Of a stretch of 64,000 nt of DNA, positions 11,361 through 23,560 are shown piece by piece. The position numbers were made by a program, and so were the translations under genes. This stretch comes from Cocos nucifera (Eukaryota > Streptophyta > Magnoliopsida > Arecales > Arecaceae). The stretch covers positions 124,001-188,000 of the forward strand of contig QRFJ01002110.1 in assembly GCA_006176705.1 (NCBI GenBank). Reading direction: 5' to 3'. Within the stretch, counting starts at the first letter, position 1. Each line of letters opens with the position of its first letter. Under the pieces are notes generated by a model. That model saw only the letters and a list, made by a program, of their open reading frames with translations. It was not told the origin of the DNA and did no database searches.

Positions 11361-13850
11361 TAAAGGAATCAAATCTAGAATTTCACAGGTAGATCGTGAA
11401 ACTTTTTCAAGATCTTGCAGCGGAAGACTTAAATAAATCTAAAATTTATTTAAATAACCATGTGAACACCTATATCTCAGATCTATTACATGATTAAGGT
11501 ATGATATTAAATCAAAAATTAAAATCGAATAAGAAACTTAAAGGTTGATCAAATCAACCTAGATCTCCACTATATCAAATGCAGGTATGAAGTTAATAGA
11601 TTAGATCTATTACTTGAGCAAGTTTAGATATTCTAACTTACTGATCCAAGCTTGAGGATGAAGTCATGAGCCACATATGCATTCGGTCTCTAAGAGTCAT
11701 CCACAGAAGCCTACAATCTCTGATCTGATGTCTGATGCAGAAAATCAGCACAGCATGCTAGTACTATGCTGATCCTTCTTCGACGGTCAATCCGATGCTC
11801 CCTTCTTCAAAATTTTGACTCTCCAAAATATGAGAAGAAAGATGAGAGTTTGCTGATCTAGGACTCTCTCAAAAAAACTAAAAAAAAAAGAGGAGAGATT
11901 GAAAATAAAATAGCCCTAGAAGAAGATCCTCTTCTTCTTCTCTTTTCTCTCACCTAGACACCTAATTTGGTGCCGATGGAAACCCCATGCCCAAGGATCC
12001 TCTTCCTCTAATTTTGGCACACCCCAAACCTCTCCCAAAGCTCTATATTTTATAAAAAATTAGAATAAAATTCATCCAATAAATAGAAAAAATGAAGAGT
12101 CTAAGTTAGGTCAAATTTCTAGACTAGGAATATCCAAACATGAAAAGTTGTTGGGGCACCCAACTCTTGGGTGCCTCCTCCATAATTTCTGGTGTGGACC
12201 AGCAAGAGAGGGTACACAAAAAAGGAGATAAATTTCTTAGAATAAGAAAAGAATTAATTAAAAGAGAGGATAGCACTCAAGAAAAGATGTTTTGGTCAAT
12301 AAGGATTCTATCTCATAGAATCCTAAGCAAAACCAATTCCTCCTTTGACTTGGTCTTCCACCTAACTTTCAAATATGACTTGGAGGGAGAGAGGGGGCAT
12401 GAAAATAAAAAAGAAAGAGATTTTTTATGAAAAATACCTAAAAAATATGTATGGGGGGCGTTGGGACCAAGGTGGCACAACGAGATAGGGAGTCTTAGTT
12501 ACACTAGGACTCTTATTTTGACTTGGTCAAATAAGATCTTTTAACCAAATAAAATAAAGATTAAACCAACCCAATTAAATAAGGTCCCAACCCATTTAAA
12601 GACTTAATTAAATTAGATTAAATCATATTTAATTTTGATTTATTTTTTAATCAAATTAAAAAATTAGGTTAATTCGAGTCCTAGTTAGACTAAGACTAGT
12701 TCTTTCTTGCACTTGACTTATCTAATAAACCAATTGAACTTAATCCAATCAACCCCAAACCAAATCTAATTAAATTATATTTAATTAGATATAATCTCAG
12801 CTAATTGGCTTAATTAAATTAAGCCAATGAGCAATCCAATTGCTAATCGATCCTCCTGCAACACTTGCACTAGGTTAAACACTAATCGTATTGATTGTTT
12901 AACACTAGAACGATTCTTAATCGTTGATTAACCATCCGATCAAATCATAAGCTCTAATGTATGTGACCTCATAGGTCCGAGCCTAAGCTGATAGCATAGA
13001 AACAAATTTTTGTATCAATCAAAGTGTCAATCTACCAATGATACCCGATGATTGGATAGGTCGAAGGTGTAGAATACCATTCTTAGAACCCATGCGGATA
13101 TAGTTTCCATATAATTCATCCCCTTGACCACAATGCTCATGAACACATCATAGTTAAACTGTCAACTTTGATTAGGTTGTCCACATTATATTTTAAAATA
13201 CCAAATCCATCTGATGGATTATTCTGACCAAGGTTTTGCTATATTGAAATACAGTGATACATTCTTCTCCAACTCTTGGAGTGGTCAATTCCATCTTGAT
13301 CATACTCCAACTTCATAAGTACTTGACCATGCCTAGAAGTCTTTCGTTACTGAATTAAAAATTTAGTTAGTTTGGTACCAAAGCATAGTGAGTTGCTTGC
13401 AAGTCACTGAGGTGATTTTAGATCTAAGAGATACGTATACCTATATCCCATCAGATACATTCTCGATAGTAGAATGCTCTAGAGTTGGTCACATTCAATG
13501 ACGATGTTTCCATACATCTCACTTGTATGCTATACCAGTGTCTCCACACACCTTGGTTAAGAGGACAACTAACCTATATGGCATATAGCGACCTATGCTT
13601 GATAGATGTTGTTATCCTAATTAACAATCTATTATTTGGTTTATGAATAAATTTAAAAACTAATCGATAAATTCTTTCTTTATCAAAACTAAATAGTCAT
13701 ACGGACTTCATCACAACAATGGAGTTCATTAGAAGATGTAAACTTATAATGAAAAAAGATGGCAAAATATTTTTTATTAATTAATAAATTAATTATAATA
13801 TCTCAACCATTAATAGATTGATGATTGGCTTTGGAATATAATTTCCAACA
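11361..13850 (-). mobile_element. C2 3' LTR
   Basis: It matches 19589-22101 along its length. On the minus strand it starts TGTTGGAAATT and its last bases are degraded (CCTTTA instead of CCTTCA). A TATA-like TTATAAAATATAGAG sits near 12045-12057 on the minus strand. Confidence 0.9.
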
Positions 13851-14451
13851 ACTCCCACTTATCCTAAAGCCACTCGACACAGTATCTAATATCCATCTTC
13901 GACTTATGGTTGTTGAACTTCTTGATTGCTAGGGTTTTAGTGAAGGGGTCGGCTAGGTTCTTCTTTCCATCGATCTTCTGAAGGTTGATGTTATCATGAT
14001 CCACGATCTCACAGACCAAATGAAAGCAGTGCAGAATGTACTTTGTTTGCTGGTGTGCCTTCGGTTCCTTTACTTGAGCTATGGTGCCAGTGCTGTCGCA
14101 GTATAGCAGGACTAGACCATCAATGGAGGATGCTACTCCGAGCTCGATGATGAACTTTCTCAGTCATACAGCTTTCTTTGCTATATCTGATGCTGCCATG
14201 TACTCTTCTTCACAAACAGAGTCAACCACTGTATGCTGCTTGGATCTTTTTCAGTAGATGGCTCCACCATTTAGAGTAAAGATATACCCCAACATACTTT
14301 TACTGTCATCATGATCAGATTAAAAGTTGGAGTCTGTAAATCCCACAAGCTTCAGATCTGACTCACCATAAACCAGTCATTGGTCCTTAGTATTTCTCAA
14401 ATACGTAAGGATGGTTTTAACCACCTTCCAGTGATTTTCTCTAGGATCAAA
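13851..14451 (-). pseudogene. C2 RNase H (broken)
   Basis: The C-terminal Copia domain on the minus strand shows TLNGGAI near 14270, KQHTVVDSVCE near 14230, EYMAASD near 14200, LRKFIIELGVASSIDG near 14150, YCDSTGTIAQ near 14095, HQQTKYILHCFHLVCEIV near 14050 and NLADPFTKTLAIKKF near 13935. Two W codons are now stops. The domain is otherwise complete and runs up to the polypurine tract, so it is useful as a reference for the RNase H deletion seen in C1. Confidence 0.85.
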
Positions 14452-15489
14452 CTAATGTCTACTCACTACTCCTAGTGAGTATGCCACGTCTGATCTCGTA
14501 CATGTCATTGCATACATAATAGATCCCAACACTAAAGCATATAGAATTCTACTCATATACTCTCTCTCTTTAGGAGTTGTTGGACGATCCTTTTTAGAGA
14601 GAAAAATTTTTTGGCCTATCGAAAGATAGCCCTTTTTGGAATTCTCCATGCTGAACCTCTTCAGCATAGTTTCTATATACGTGGATTGAGATTGGGATAT
14701 ACCAAGCATTCTTTTAGATCTATTCCTGTAGATCTTCATCCCTAGGATGTAGGATGCTTCATCCAAGTCCTTCATGGAGAACTATGATGACAACCAGACT
14801 TTTATTCTTTGTAGTGTGGAGATGTCATTCTCGATTAAGAGAATATCGTCCACATACAAAATAACGAATACCACTACTGGATAATTTGTCCATTTATAAA
14901 TGTAGGGTTCCTCTCCATTCTTAATGAAGCCATACATTTTGATCACTTTATCAAAACACATGTTCCAACACCGAGATGTCTGCTTCAATCTATAAATAGA
15001 TCTCTGAAGCTTGCACACCTTGGACTCATCTGTGGATGTGAATCCTTCAGATTGTATCATATACACCTCTTTGATCAACTCTCCATTTAGAAAAGCTATC
15101 TTCACATCCATCTACCAGATCTCATAGTCTAGATAGGCAGCGATGGCAAACTTGATCTGAATGGATTTGAGCATTGCCATAGGAGAGAATGTCTCATCAT
15201 AGTCAATACCATAATGTTGACGATATCTCTTGCCAATCAGATGGGCTTTATAGGTCTCCACCTTTCTGTCTATGCTTCTCTTTCTTTTGAAGACCCATTT
15301 ACACCCAATGGATTTAACCCCTTCAGGTGGGTCAACTAATATCCATAAATCATTGACCTTCATGGAATCCATTTCAGATCTCATGGCTTCTAGCCATTTC
15401 TCAAAGTCAGGTCTCTGCATTGCATCCATATAAGTGATCAGATCCTCATCATTCTTATCAAGTTTGTTGGGATTACCATCTTGGACCAA
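14452..15489 (-). pseudogene. C2 reverse transcriptase (broken)
   Basis: Copia RT in three open pieces. 15489-15112 holds WILVDPPEGVKSIGCKWVFK and HYGIDYDETFSPMAMLKS. 15111-14782 holds MDVKIAFLNGELIKEVYM, the catalytic loop VILYVDDILLI and KQTSRCWN. 14775-14452 holds KDLDEASYILGMKIYRNRS and SIMYAMTCTRSDVAYSLG. The YVDD catalytic pair is intact. TAG and TGA stops separate the pieces with little loss of reading frame, which fits decay by point mutation. Confidence 0.9.
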
Positions 15490-16500
15490 GAATCCATAGT
15501 ATCTATCTGGATGGTGGGGTACTCTATCGAATCATCTTAATGGTGCGGTTCACTATGCTTCAGATCTAATCTGATCAAATCTAACTTAGGTTCAATATTT
15601 TGTGTCGAACTTTCTACCTGTTGAACTTCATCAAGTTCAACCTTAGAGGCAACAGTTCCTTCATTAAGGAACTCCTTTTCCAAAAAGATTGTCCTAAGGC
15701 TGACAAACATCTTTTGTTCATCAGCATGGTAGAAATAGTATCCTTTGGTCTCTTTTGGGTATCCTATGAATGTACACTTATCAGACCTAGGTCCAAGTTT
15801 GTCTGTAACTAATCGTTTGACATAAGCCGGGCACCCCAAAATTCTAAGGTGTGAAAGTGCTGGCTTACGCCCTGTCCATATCTCATATGAAATTTTAACT
15901 ACAGATTTATTTGGAATCCTATTTAATAGATAACAAGCTAATTTAAGTGCATATCCCCAAAAGGATATCGGTAAGCTGGCAAATCCCATCATGGATCGGA
16001 CCATGTCTAATAGAGTCTAATTTCTTCTTTCAGACACACCATTATGCTGTGGTGTTTTAGAAGGAGTCCATTAGGAGAGAATTTCTTTCTCTCCTAGATA
16101 TATGCGAAACTCACTAGAAAGGTATTCTCCTCCTCGATCAGATTGAAGAGTTTTAATACTCTTTCTAGTTTATTTTTCTACTTCACTTTGAAATCGTTTG
16201 AACATTTCAAAAGAATTCGACTTATGTTTCATCAGATAGACATATCTATATCTAGGTAGATCATCTATGAAAGTGATGAAGTAGACATATCTACCTCTAA
16301 CATTTGTGCTCATTGGTCCACATACATCAGTATGTACTAGATCCAAGAGCTCATTGGCTCTCTCACCTTTTTTAGTAAAAGATGACATGGTCATTTTATC
16401 AAGAAGACAGGACTCACAGGTTGGAAGTGATTCACAATCATTAACTTCGAGGATTTTCTCATAAGTCAACCTGTTTATCCTATTCATGTTTATATGATCT
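15490..16500 (-). pseudogene. C2 integrase (broken)
   Basis: On the minus strand the integrase carries a zinc-binding end (CESCLLDKMT near 16420), LLDLVHTDVCGPM with the first catalytic Asp near 16340, YVYFITFIDDLPRYRYVYLM near 16270, then the C-terminal half 16004-15537 (MVRSMMGFASLPISFWGYAL, YEIWTGRKPALSHLRILGCP). The stretch 16170-16010 between the pieces, where the second Asp and the Glu lie, is broken by stops. Confidence 0.85.
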
Positions 16501-17840
16501 AACCTACAATGCCATAACTAGATATCTGATATACTATCTAATCTAGGATGCTTGCCAGTAGAATAGACTATATTAATAGGTTGTGATAACATATATACAC
16601 CATTGTTCAATTGTCCATAGAAAGCATTAACATCATTCACAATGACATTACAAACTCATTTTTTTATTAAAATTTCATAATTTTTCATAGCCAAAAGGCC
16701 TACAGAAATGATATTTGAAAAGAAACTAGGATAGAAATAACAATCACTAAGAACAACGGTATGAGATTCAAATACAAGTTTCAAAATTTCTAACGCTAGA
16801 ACTGGAACTGATCTTTCATCTCCAACATTCAGGAATCTATCACCTCACTCGAATCTTCTACTGACCTGCAACCCCTACAATAAATTACAAATATGGTAAG
16901 AGCTACTGGTATCCAATACCCAGTCAGTAATATTACAAATAGAGAAATTGCAAGGAGTTATTATATAAATACCTTATCCAACAACAGCTTGCTTCTTTCT
17001 CTGCCTATTCGGGTCTAGGGAGGCAATGTACTGAGGATAGTTCTTCTTTCAATGCTCCCACTTCTTATAAAAGATGCATTTGACTTGACTCTTATCAGGC
17101 TTGATCTTTGGGGTCTGATCCTACACAGGTATCCTAGCATGAATATTCACCTTCTTGGCCTTCTTCTTCTTGTTCTTCTTTCCTTTTCTAAAAAATTGAG
17201 AACGAGAAGACAAACCTCCCACTAAGTTCACCGACTCCTTATGAAATTGGTGATCCTTCTAAAAGTTTTGAAGTAACCCCAGTAACCCATGGTAATCCAC
17301 ATCAGGCTTTGATATTCTATAACATGTAAGGAATGAGAGATAAGACTTGGGCAGTGAGTTCAGTATTACATCTTTCCTAAGTTGTTTATGCAAGAAAAAG
17401 TCAAGCTTGCTCAAGCACTCTATCAGCTCGATCATGTACAATACATGATCAGTGACAGAGGCACCATCCTGCATTCTGGTATTGAAGATGGCACAACTAG
17501 TCTTGTGCCTTTCAACATCATCGGGTGTGCCAAAAGAATCCTTCAACACTTTGAGCATTTTATTTGGCTGAGCTATCTCAAACCTACGACTGAACTCATC
17601 GCTCATCGCAGCCAGCATAATGCAGCACACCATGGTTCGATCACTGAGCCACTTTTGATAAGTATCTCTAACTGTTCCACGTACATTAACAGCTAGCTCC
17701 TTAGGTGCAGGATCCATCAGCATATATAGGATTCTTTCATGCTCTAGGATAATCTTCAACTTTTGGTACCAGCTATCGAAGTTGGATCCCACCAACTTAT
17801 CATTGTCCAACAATAATCAGAGCGATAGAAAAGTGGCCAT
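16501..17840 (-). pseudogene. C2 gag and protease (broken)
   Basis: Gag begins near the ATG at 17840 (MATFLSL, then a TGA). The open part 17813-17259 reads KLVGSNFDSWYQKLKIIL, a Copia gag start, and continues through FEIAQPNKMLKVLKDSFG. The zinc knuckle near 17090-17040 has two of its three Cys replaced by Tyr (CIFYKKWEH, then NYPQY) and a TGG turned to stop. Protease and GAG-pre-integrase remnants fill 16980-16500 with many stops. Confidence 0.8.
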
Positions 17841-19571
17841 GTCTACAGAAAGAAAAATCAAAATCTAATTAGTAATTGATTTATTAAACCTAAAGATTGG
17901 ACTTTAATCAAAAGGTTTCTCCCACTATTTTATTCGAATTGATAGCCTCTACCTTTAATTCGAGGAATTATTCTAATCCCTTAGTGGGTACTAGAATCCA
18001 CATAGACTGTACACAAGTCTAACTTTGGTTGGCCCATCCATGTACATCTAAGGATAAATTCATAACCAATTATTTTTCTAAATAATTTTTAGTAATTAAA
18101 TTTTGCCCCAGGCCCTGATCAGTTGGCTTTTGCCTTCTTGGAAAAGGGTCCAGTTAGGTCCAACCATTAACATGACTATACTTGGCCCATCCAACCAATG
18201 AATGATCAGGCCCAACTTTGGTTGGCCCACCTGACCATCATTTAAAAAGATATATCCAAGAGATCATATAATGAATGACAATTCCATCAATCGATAAGCA
18301 CCAGGCCTTCGGGCCTCCAATAATTATCCAATTGATGGATCCATTATCATCTACTTTAATGAGAGGCTATGATCCAGTTATCATATAACTATTTTATTTT
18401 AGGAACCTAATAATTTTAGAAGATTTATTTATAGAAGTGAGTAGGTTAGATTAACCAGCTTGTCATGATCCTCCTACTAACTTCATCAAGTCAGCTTAAG
18501 AGAGACCATTAATAGGTTGATCTAGGAGCATCTAAATCAGTCAAACTAATTTACCTAACTGATATGGGTTAGTTCGAATAGTCAAGTAATCCAATCAAAA
18601 CATAATCTCATTAAGAGGCTAAGTAAGTTTGATCAATGGAAAGGTCGCTAGGCTTACCTTAGACACCATAAAAAATGGCCAGGTAAGCGGGTTACCAATT
18701 GAAAACCACTGGTCTGGTTTATCTTAGACACCAACTAGTTTAATTAGTTTTAATTAGATCAACCTAGCAGTTCATGCTAGACCACGTAGCCAAGAATCAA
18801 GTCCATCTTGGGTCTTGTTAAAGATATAGACTTGACCAACTACAACTATTGTAATTGATATAGAGAATCCTTGACTTAATCTAAAATAATAATTGACTAG
18901 ATTTAGTCAATTCTCTAATTAAGTCCATTCTTTATTCTAACCCTAGTTCTAACCTAATTAATGGATCTAATCCCCATGAACCCATTTAACCCAATGTATT
19001 GTGATTTGTGTCTTAGAATTTTCAATTCACAATCCTAGATCCTAATCAATCAACTTCTTAATTCTCAATTAAGCTTTGGGCTGAGAGTTGGGGTTCAGCT
19101 TTTTGAAAATGATTTTAATATTTATAAAATATTTTTACAACATAGTTCTATCAACCAAGTTACATGTTTGATTCATAATCAATATACAAGTAAAATAAAC
19201 ATAAAACTACTTTAGATGTAATCTACACAGGTTCATATAATTGAAATAGTTTCAATAATAATCAATCATAAATCTTCCTAGATCAAATCTAACACATTTA
19301 TGATAATTGATATTAGATTAAAATATTTTTAATCAGATCATAAAATTTTTTACATATAATCTAAAATTTTATGATCAATATTTTAGATCAGCATGTACTA
19401 GGATAACCTATTCACTATAAGAGGTAAATCTTACAGCAGGATAACCTTATGGCAGTCCATGCAATCTAAAATATTTTATTTTTTTTAATTTTAAATTTAA
19501 CAATTAGATTATATATTAGATCTAATCTAAGAAATAATCTAGACATGCATAAAAATCATGTACTAAGAATC
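17841..19571 (-). other. C2 5' leader
   Basis: This 1.7 kb non-coding stretch between primer site and gag on the minus strand shows no ORF of note. Blocks resemble the leaders of C1 (35388-37242) and C0 (60641-62145), including recurring phrases around GTTAATCTAACC and CTGGTTT, so it is a shared family leader, perhaps with the packaging signal. Confidence 0.7.
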
Positions 19572-19588
19572 TAGGCTCTGATACCAAT
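19572..19588 (-). other. C2 primer-binding site (tRNA-Met type)
   Basis: On the minus strand, TTGGTATCAGAGCCTAG directly follows the 5' LTR and matches the usual initiator tRNA-Met primer site of plant Copia elements. Confidence 0.85.
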
Positions 19589-22101
19589 TGAAGGAACCAG
19601 ATCTAGGGTTTCATAGGTAGATCTTGAAACTTTTTCAAGATCTTGCAGCAGAAGACTTAAATAAATCTAAAATTTATTTGAATAATCATGTAAATACCTA
19701 AATCTCAGATCAATTACATGATCAAAGCATGATATTAAATTAAAATTTAAAATCAAATAAGAAAGTAAAAGGTTGATCAAATCAATCTAGATTTACACTA
19801 CATCAAATTCAGGTATGAAGTTAATAGATCAGATCTATTACTTGAGCAAGTTTTGATGTTCTAACTTGCTGATCCAGGCTTGAGGATGAAGTCATGAGCC
19901 ACACATATGTCTAACCTCTAGGAGTCATCTGCACAAGTCTATGATCTTTGATCTGAAGTCTGATGCAGGAAATCAGCATAGCATGCTAGTACTATGCTGA
20001 TTTTTCTTTGACAATCGATCCGATGCTTTCTTCTTTAAAATTTAGATTTTACATAATATGAGAAAAAAGATGAGAGTTTGCTGATCTGAGACTCTCTCAA
20101 AAAGATTCAAAATAAAGGAGGAGAGATTGAAAATAAAACAGCCCTAGAAGTAGATCCTCTTCTTCTTCTCTTTTCTCTCACCTAGATACCTAATTTGGTG
20201 TCGATGGAACCCCCACGCCCAAGGATCCTTCTCCTCAAATTTTTGCACATCCAAAACCTCTCCCAAAGCTTTATATTTCATGAAAAAAATTAGAATAAAA
20301 TTCATCCAATAAATAGGGAAAATTAGAATAAAATTCATCCAATAGAATAAAAAGTTAGATCAAATTTTTAGACTAGGAGTATCCAAACATGGAAAATTGT
20401 TGGGGCCCCCAACTATTGGGCACCTCCTCCACAATTTTTGGCATGGACCAGCAAGGGAGGGTGAATAAAAAAGGAGATTAATTTTATGGAATAAAAGAAA
20501 AATTAATTAAAAGAGGGGGCGGCACTCAAGGGAAGATGTTTTGGTCAACAAGGATTCTATCTCATAGAATCCTAAGCAAAACCAATTCCTCCTTTGACTT
20601 GGTCTTCCACCTAACTTTCAAATATGACTTGGAGGGAGAGAGGTGATATGAAAATTAAGAAGAAAGGGATTTTCATGAAAAATATCTAAAAAATAGGTAT
20701 GGGGGGCATTGGGACCAAGGTGGTGCAAGGAGATAGGGAGTCCTAGTCACACTAGAACTCCTATTTTGACTTGGTCAAACAAGATCTTTTAACCAAATAA
20801 AATCAAGATTAAACGAACTCAATTAAATAAGGCCCTAACCTATTTAGAAACTTAATTAAATTAGATTAAATTAGATTTAATTTTAATTTATTTTTTTAAA
20901 ATTAAATTAGAAAATTAGGTTAATTCGAGTCCTAGTTAGACTAGGATTAGTTCTTCCTTGCACTTGGCTTATCCAATAAATCAATTGGACTTGATCCAAT
21001 CAAGCCCAAACAAAATCTAATTAAATTATATTTAATTATATTTAATCTCAACCTATTGGCTTAGTCAAATTAAGTAAATTAGCAATCCAATTGCTAATCG
21101 ATCTTCCCGCAACACTTGCACTAGGTTAAACACCAGTCATATTGATTGTTTAATCCTAGAATGATTCTTAATCATTGATCAACCATTCGATCAGATCATA
21201 AGTTCTAATGTGTGTGACCTCATAGGTCTGAACCTAAGTTGATAGCATAGCAATAAATTTTTGTACCAATTGAAGTGACTATCTAGCAATGATATCCGAC
21301 GGTCGGATAGATTGAAGGTATAGAACACTATCCTTAGAACCCATGTAGATATAGTTTTCATATAATTCATCCCCTTGACCACAATGCTCGTAGGACACAT
21401 CAGAGTTCAACTATCAACTTTGATCAGGTTGTCCACATTGTATTTCAAAATACCAAATTCATCTGATGGTTTACCTTGGCCAAGTTTTTGCTATATTGAA
21501 ATACAATGATACATTCTTCTCCAACTCTTGAAGTGGTCAATTTTATCTTGATCACACTCCGACTTTGCAAGTACTTGACTATGCCCAGAAGCTTTTCATT
21601 GCTAAATTAGAAATTTAGTTAGTCTGGTACCAATGCATAATGAGTTGCTTGCAAGTCACTAAGGTGATTTCAGGTCTAAGGGATACTTATACCTATATCC
21701 CATCGGAGATATTCTCGATAGTAGAATGCTTTAGAGTTGGTCACGTTCAATGGCGATGTACCTATATATCTCACCTGTATGCCATACTAGTGTCTCAATA
21801 CATCTTGGTTAAGAGGACAATCAATTTATATGGCATATAGCGACCTATGCTTGATAGACGCTGTTGTCCTAATTAACAACCTATCATTTGGTTATGAATA
21901 AATTTAAAAATTAATCGATAAATTCTCTCTTTATCGAAACTAAATAGTCCTAAGGACTTTGTCACAACAATGGAGTTCATTAGAAGATGTAAACTTAGGA
22001 TGAAAAAAGATTTCAAAATATTTTTCATTAATTAATAAATCAATTGTAATATCTCAACCGTCAATAGGCTGACGATTGGCTATGGAACATAATTTTCAAC
22101 A
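19589..22101 (-). mobile_element. C2 5' LTR
   Basis: Pair of 11361-13850. On the minus strand it starts TGTTGAAAATT (22101) and ends GGTTCCTTCA (19589). A TATA-like TATAAAGCTTTGGG lies near 20260-20276 on the minus strand. Confidence 0.9.
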
Positions 22102-22620
22102 CAACCAAATTCGGATGGTACTAGAGGATGAGGAGAAAACTACTTTTGTTACTGACCATAGTCTTTACTATTATAGGGTTATGTCTTTCGGACTAAAAAA
22201 TACAGGGGCAACATACCAGTGCCTGATGAACAAAATCTTCGAGGAGTAGATTGACCGCAACAAGGAGGTGTATGTGGACGATATGCTCATCAAAAGTTGA
22301 GCATCAATGAACCACATCGCCTACCTCGAAAAGGCCTTTAGTGCACTTAAGAAGTATAAGATGAAGCTGAACCCGACCAAGTGCACCTTCGGAGTGACCT
22401 CGAAAAAGTTTTTGGGATTCATGGTGTCAAGGAATGGGATTGAAGCAAATTCAAAAAAAATCCAAACTATTCAGAAGATGACTTCTCCAAAAATAATTAA
22501 AGAAGTTCAATGTTTGATTAAAAAAATGGCATCTCTAAATTGCTTTATCTCAAGGTCAGTTGAGCGATGCATGCCCTCCTTTCAAGCTCTCAAGCAGCCA
22601 AAGAACTTCTACTAGATGAT
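22102..22620 (+). pseudogene. GY1 reverse transcriptase, 3' part (broken)
   Basis: RT resumes in frame after C2 with QIRMVLEDEEKTTFVT, YYRVMSFGLKNTGATYQ near 22180 and the catalytic EVYVDDMLIKS near 22265-22300, followed by a TGA. The thumb follows in the open stretch 22307-22615 (KYKMKLNPTKCTFGV, KFLGFMVSRNGIEAN). YVDD is intact. VYVDDMLIKS is close to the Tat form of this motif. Confidence 0.9.
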
Positions 22621-23033
22621 GGAATGCCAACAGGCGTTCGAGGAGCATAAAAACTACCTTGGCTCACCTCCATTGGTAGCAAAGCCTGAGCCCAAAGAAG
22701 AATTATTCTTGTACTTAGTAGTCTCTCCAGTATCCCTGGCGGCAGTCCTGGTTAAGAAGGAAATGAAAGTGCAACGATCGGTCTACTACATAATCCGGAT
22801 CTTGAGAGATGCAAAGATCAGATACTCTAAATTAGAAAAATTGACTTACGCTCTTCTAATTGCTTCCAGGAGACTCTGACCTTACTTTCAGGGGCACTCC
22901 ATAATGCTTCTCATGGATCAGCCAATTAAGGCAGTCCTTCATTGAATAGATGCCTCCAGAAGAATCACAAAATGGGCAATTGAGCTTATAGAATTTGACA
23001 TCAACTATCAACCTCAGCCATCGATCAAAGTCT
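22621..23033 (+). pseudogene. GY1 RNase H (broken)
   Basis: The ordinary Gypsy RNase H: CQQAFEEHKNYLGSPPLVAK near 22626, LFLYLVVSPVSLAAVLVK near 22705, YSKLEKLTYALLIASRRL near 22822, then after a TGA, YFQGHSIMLLMDQPIKAVL near 22885 and ASRRITKWAIELIEFDINY near 22950. In Tat elements this domain is usually degenerate in catalysis and is followed by a second RNase H, as here. Confidence 0.85.
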
Positions 23034-23560
23034 AAATATTAGTAGATTTTATAGTGGAATGCACCATCCTAGATGAAGCCGAGCTTGAATAGGATGAAAC
23101 CAGTTTTTTGGGCTCCCTTGAAGAGGGGGCCGACCTCCCTGAAGGTTTTTGGGCCCTATATGTGGATGGCTCATCCAATGCTTCTAAAGCGGGTGCAGGT
23201 TTGATCTTGGTTAACCCAGAAGGTATCATCGCTGAATATGTGTTGCACTTTGAATTTCCATCAACTAATAATGGGGCCGAATATGAAGCTTTGATCGATG
23301 GATTAAAAATAGCAAAAGAGTTAGAAGCAGATCGACTCCAAGTCTATAGTGATTTTCAATTGGTGGTTGGATAGGTCAACGACAGTTATGAAGCTCGGAG
23401 GAAAAGCATGATAAAATACCTTGAGAAAGTAAAAAACTTGACTCCGGCGTTCAACAGTTTTAGTATTCAATAAATTTTGAGGGCAGAGAATATAAGAGCT
23501 GACCTTCTCTCTAAATTGGCCACTTCAGCCTCGATCAAACTGCCCAAAGAAGTATTTTTT
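23034..23560 (+). pseudogene. GY1 archaeal-type RNase H (aRH) (broken late)
   Basis: The open stretch 23108-23374 encodes FWALYVDGSSNASKAGAGL, LVNPEG, FPSTNNGAEYEALIDGL and QVYSDFQLVVG, with the D, E and D of the RNase H active site in DGSS, NNGAEYEA and YSD. A TAG at 23373 replaces a Gln codon, after which the domain continues to about 23560 (RAENIRADLLSKLA). A second RNase H of this kind downstream of the first is the signature of Tat-type Gypsy elements. Confidence 0.9.

Larger units (their letters stand above)
11361..22101 (-). mobile_element. C2: Copia (Angela-like) element inside GY1 RT
   Basis: Minus-strand element with LTRs at 19589-22101 (5') and 11361-13850 (3'), a tRNA-Met type primer site, leader, gag and complete pol order (protease, integrase, RT, RNase H). 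A purine-rich tract (GATAAGTGGGAGT on the minus strand) abuts the 3' LTR. Flanks TAATT (11356-11360) and CAACC (22102-22106) fit a decayed TAACC target duplication, and host RT coding resumes directly (GYN then QIRMV). The left LTR terminus has decayed to TA. Confidence 0.9.

Noticed and set aside
17382..17696. 104-residue plus-strand open stretch
   Set aside because: It is the reverse strand of C2 gag, whose minus-strand reading has clear family motifs.
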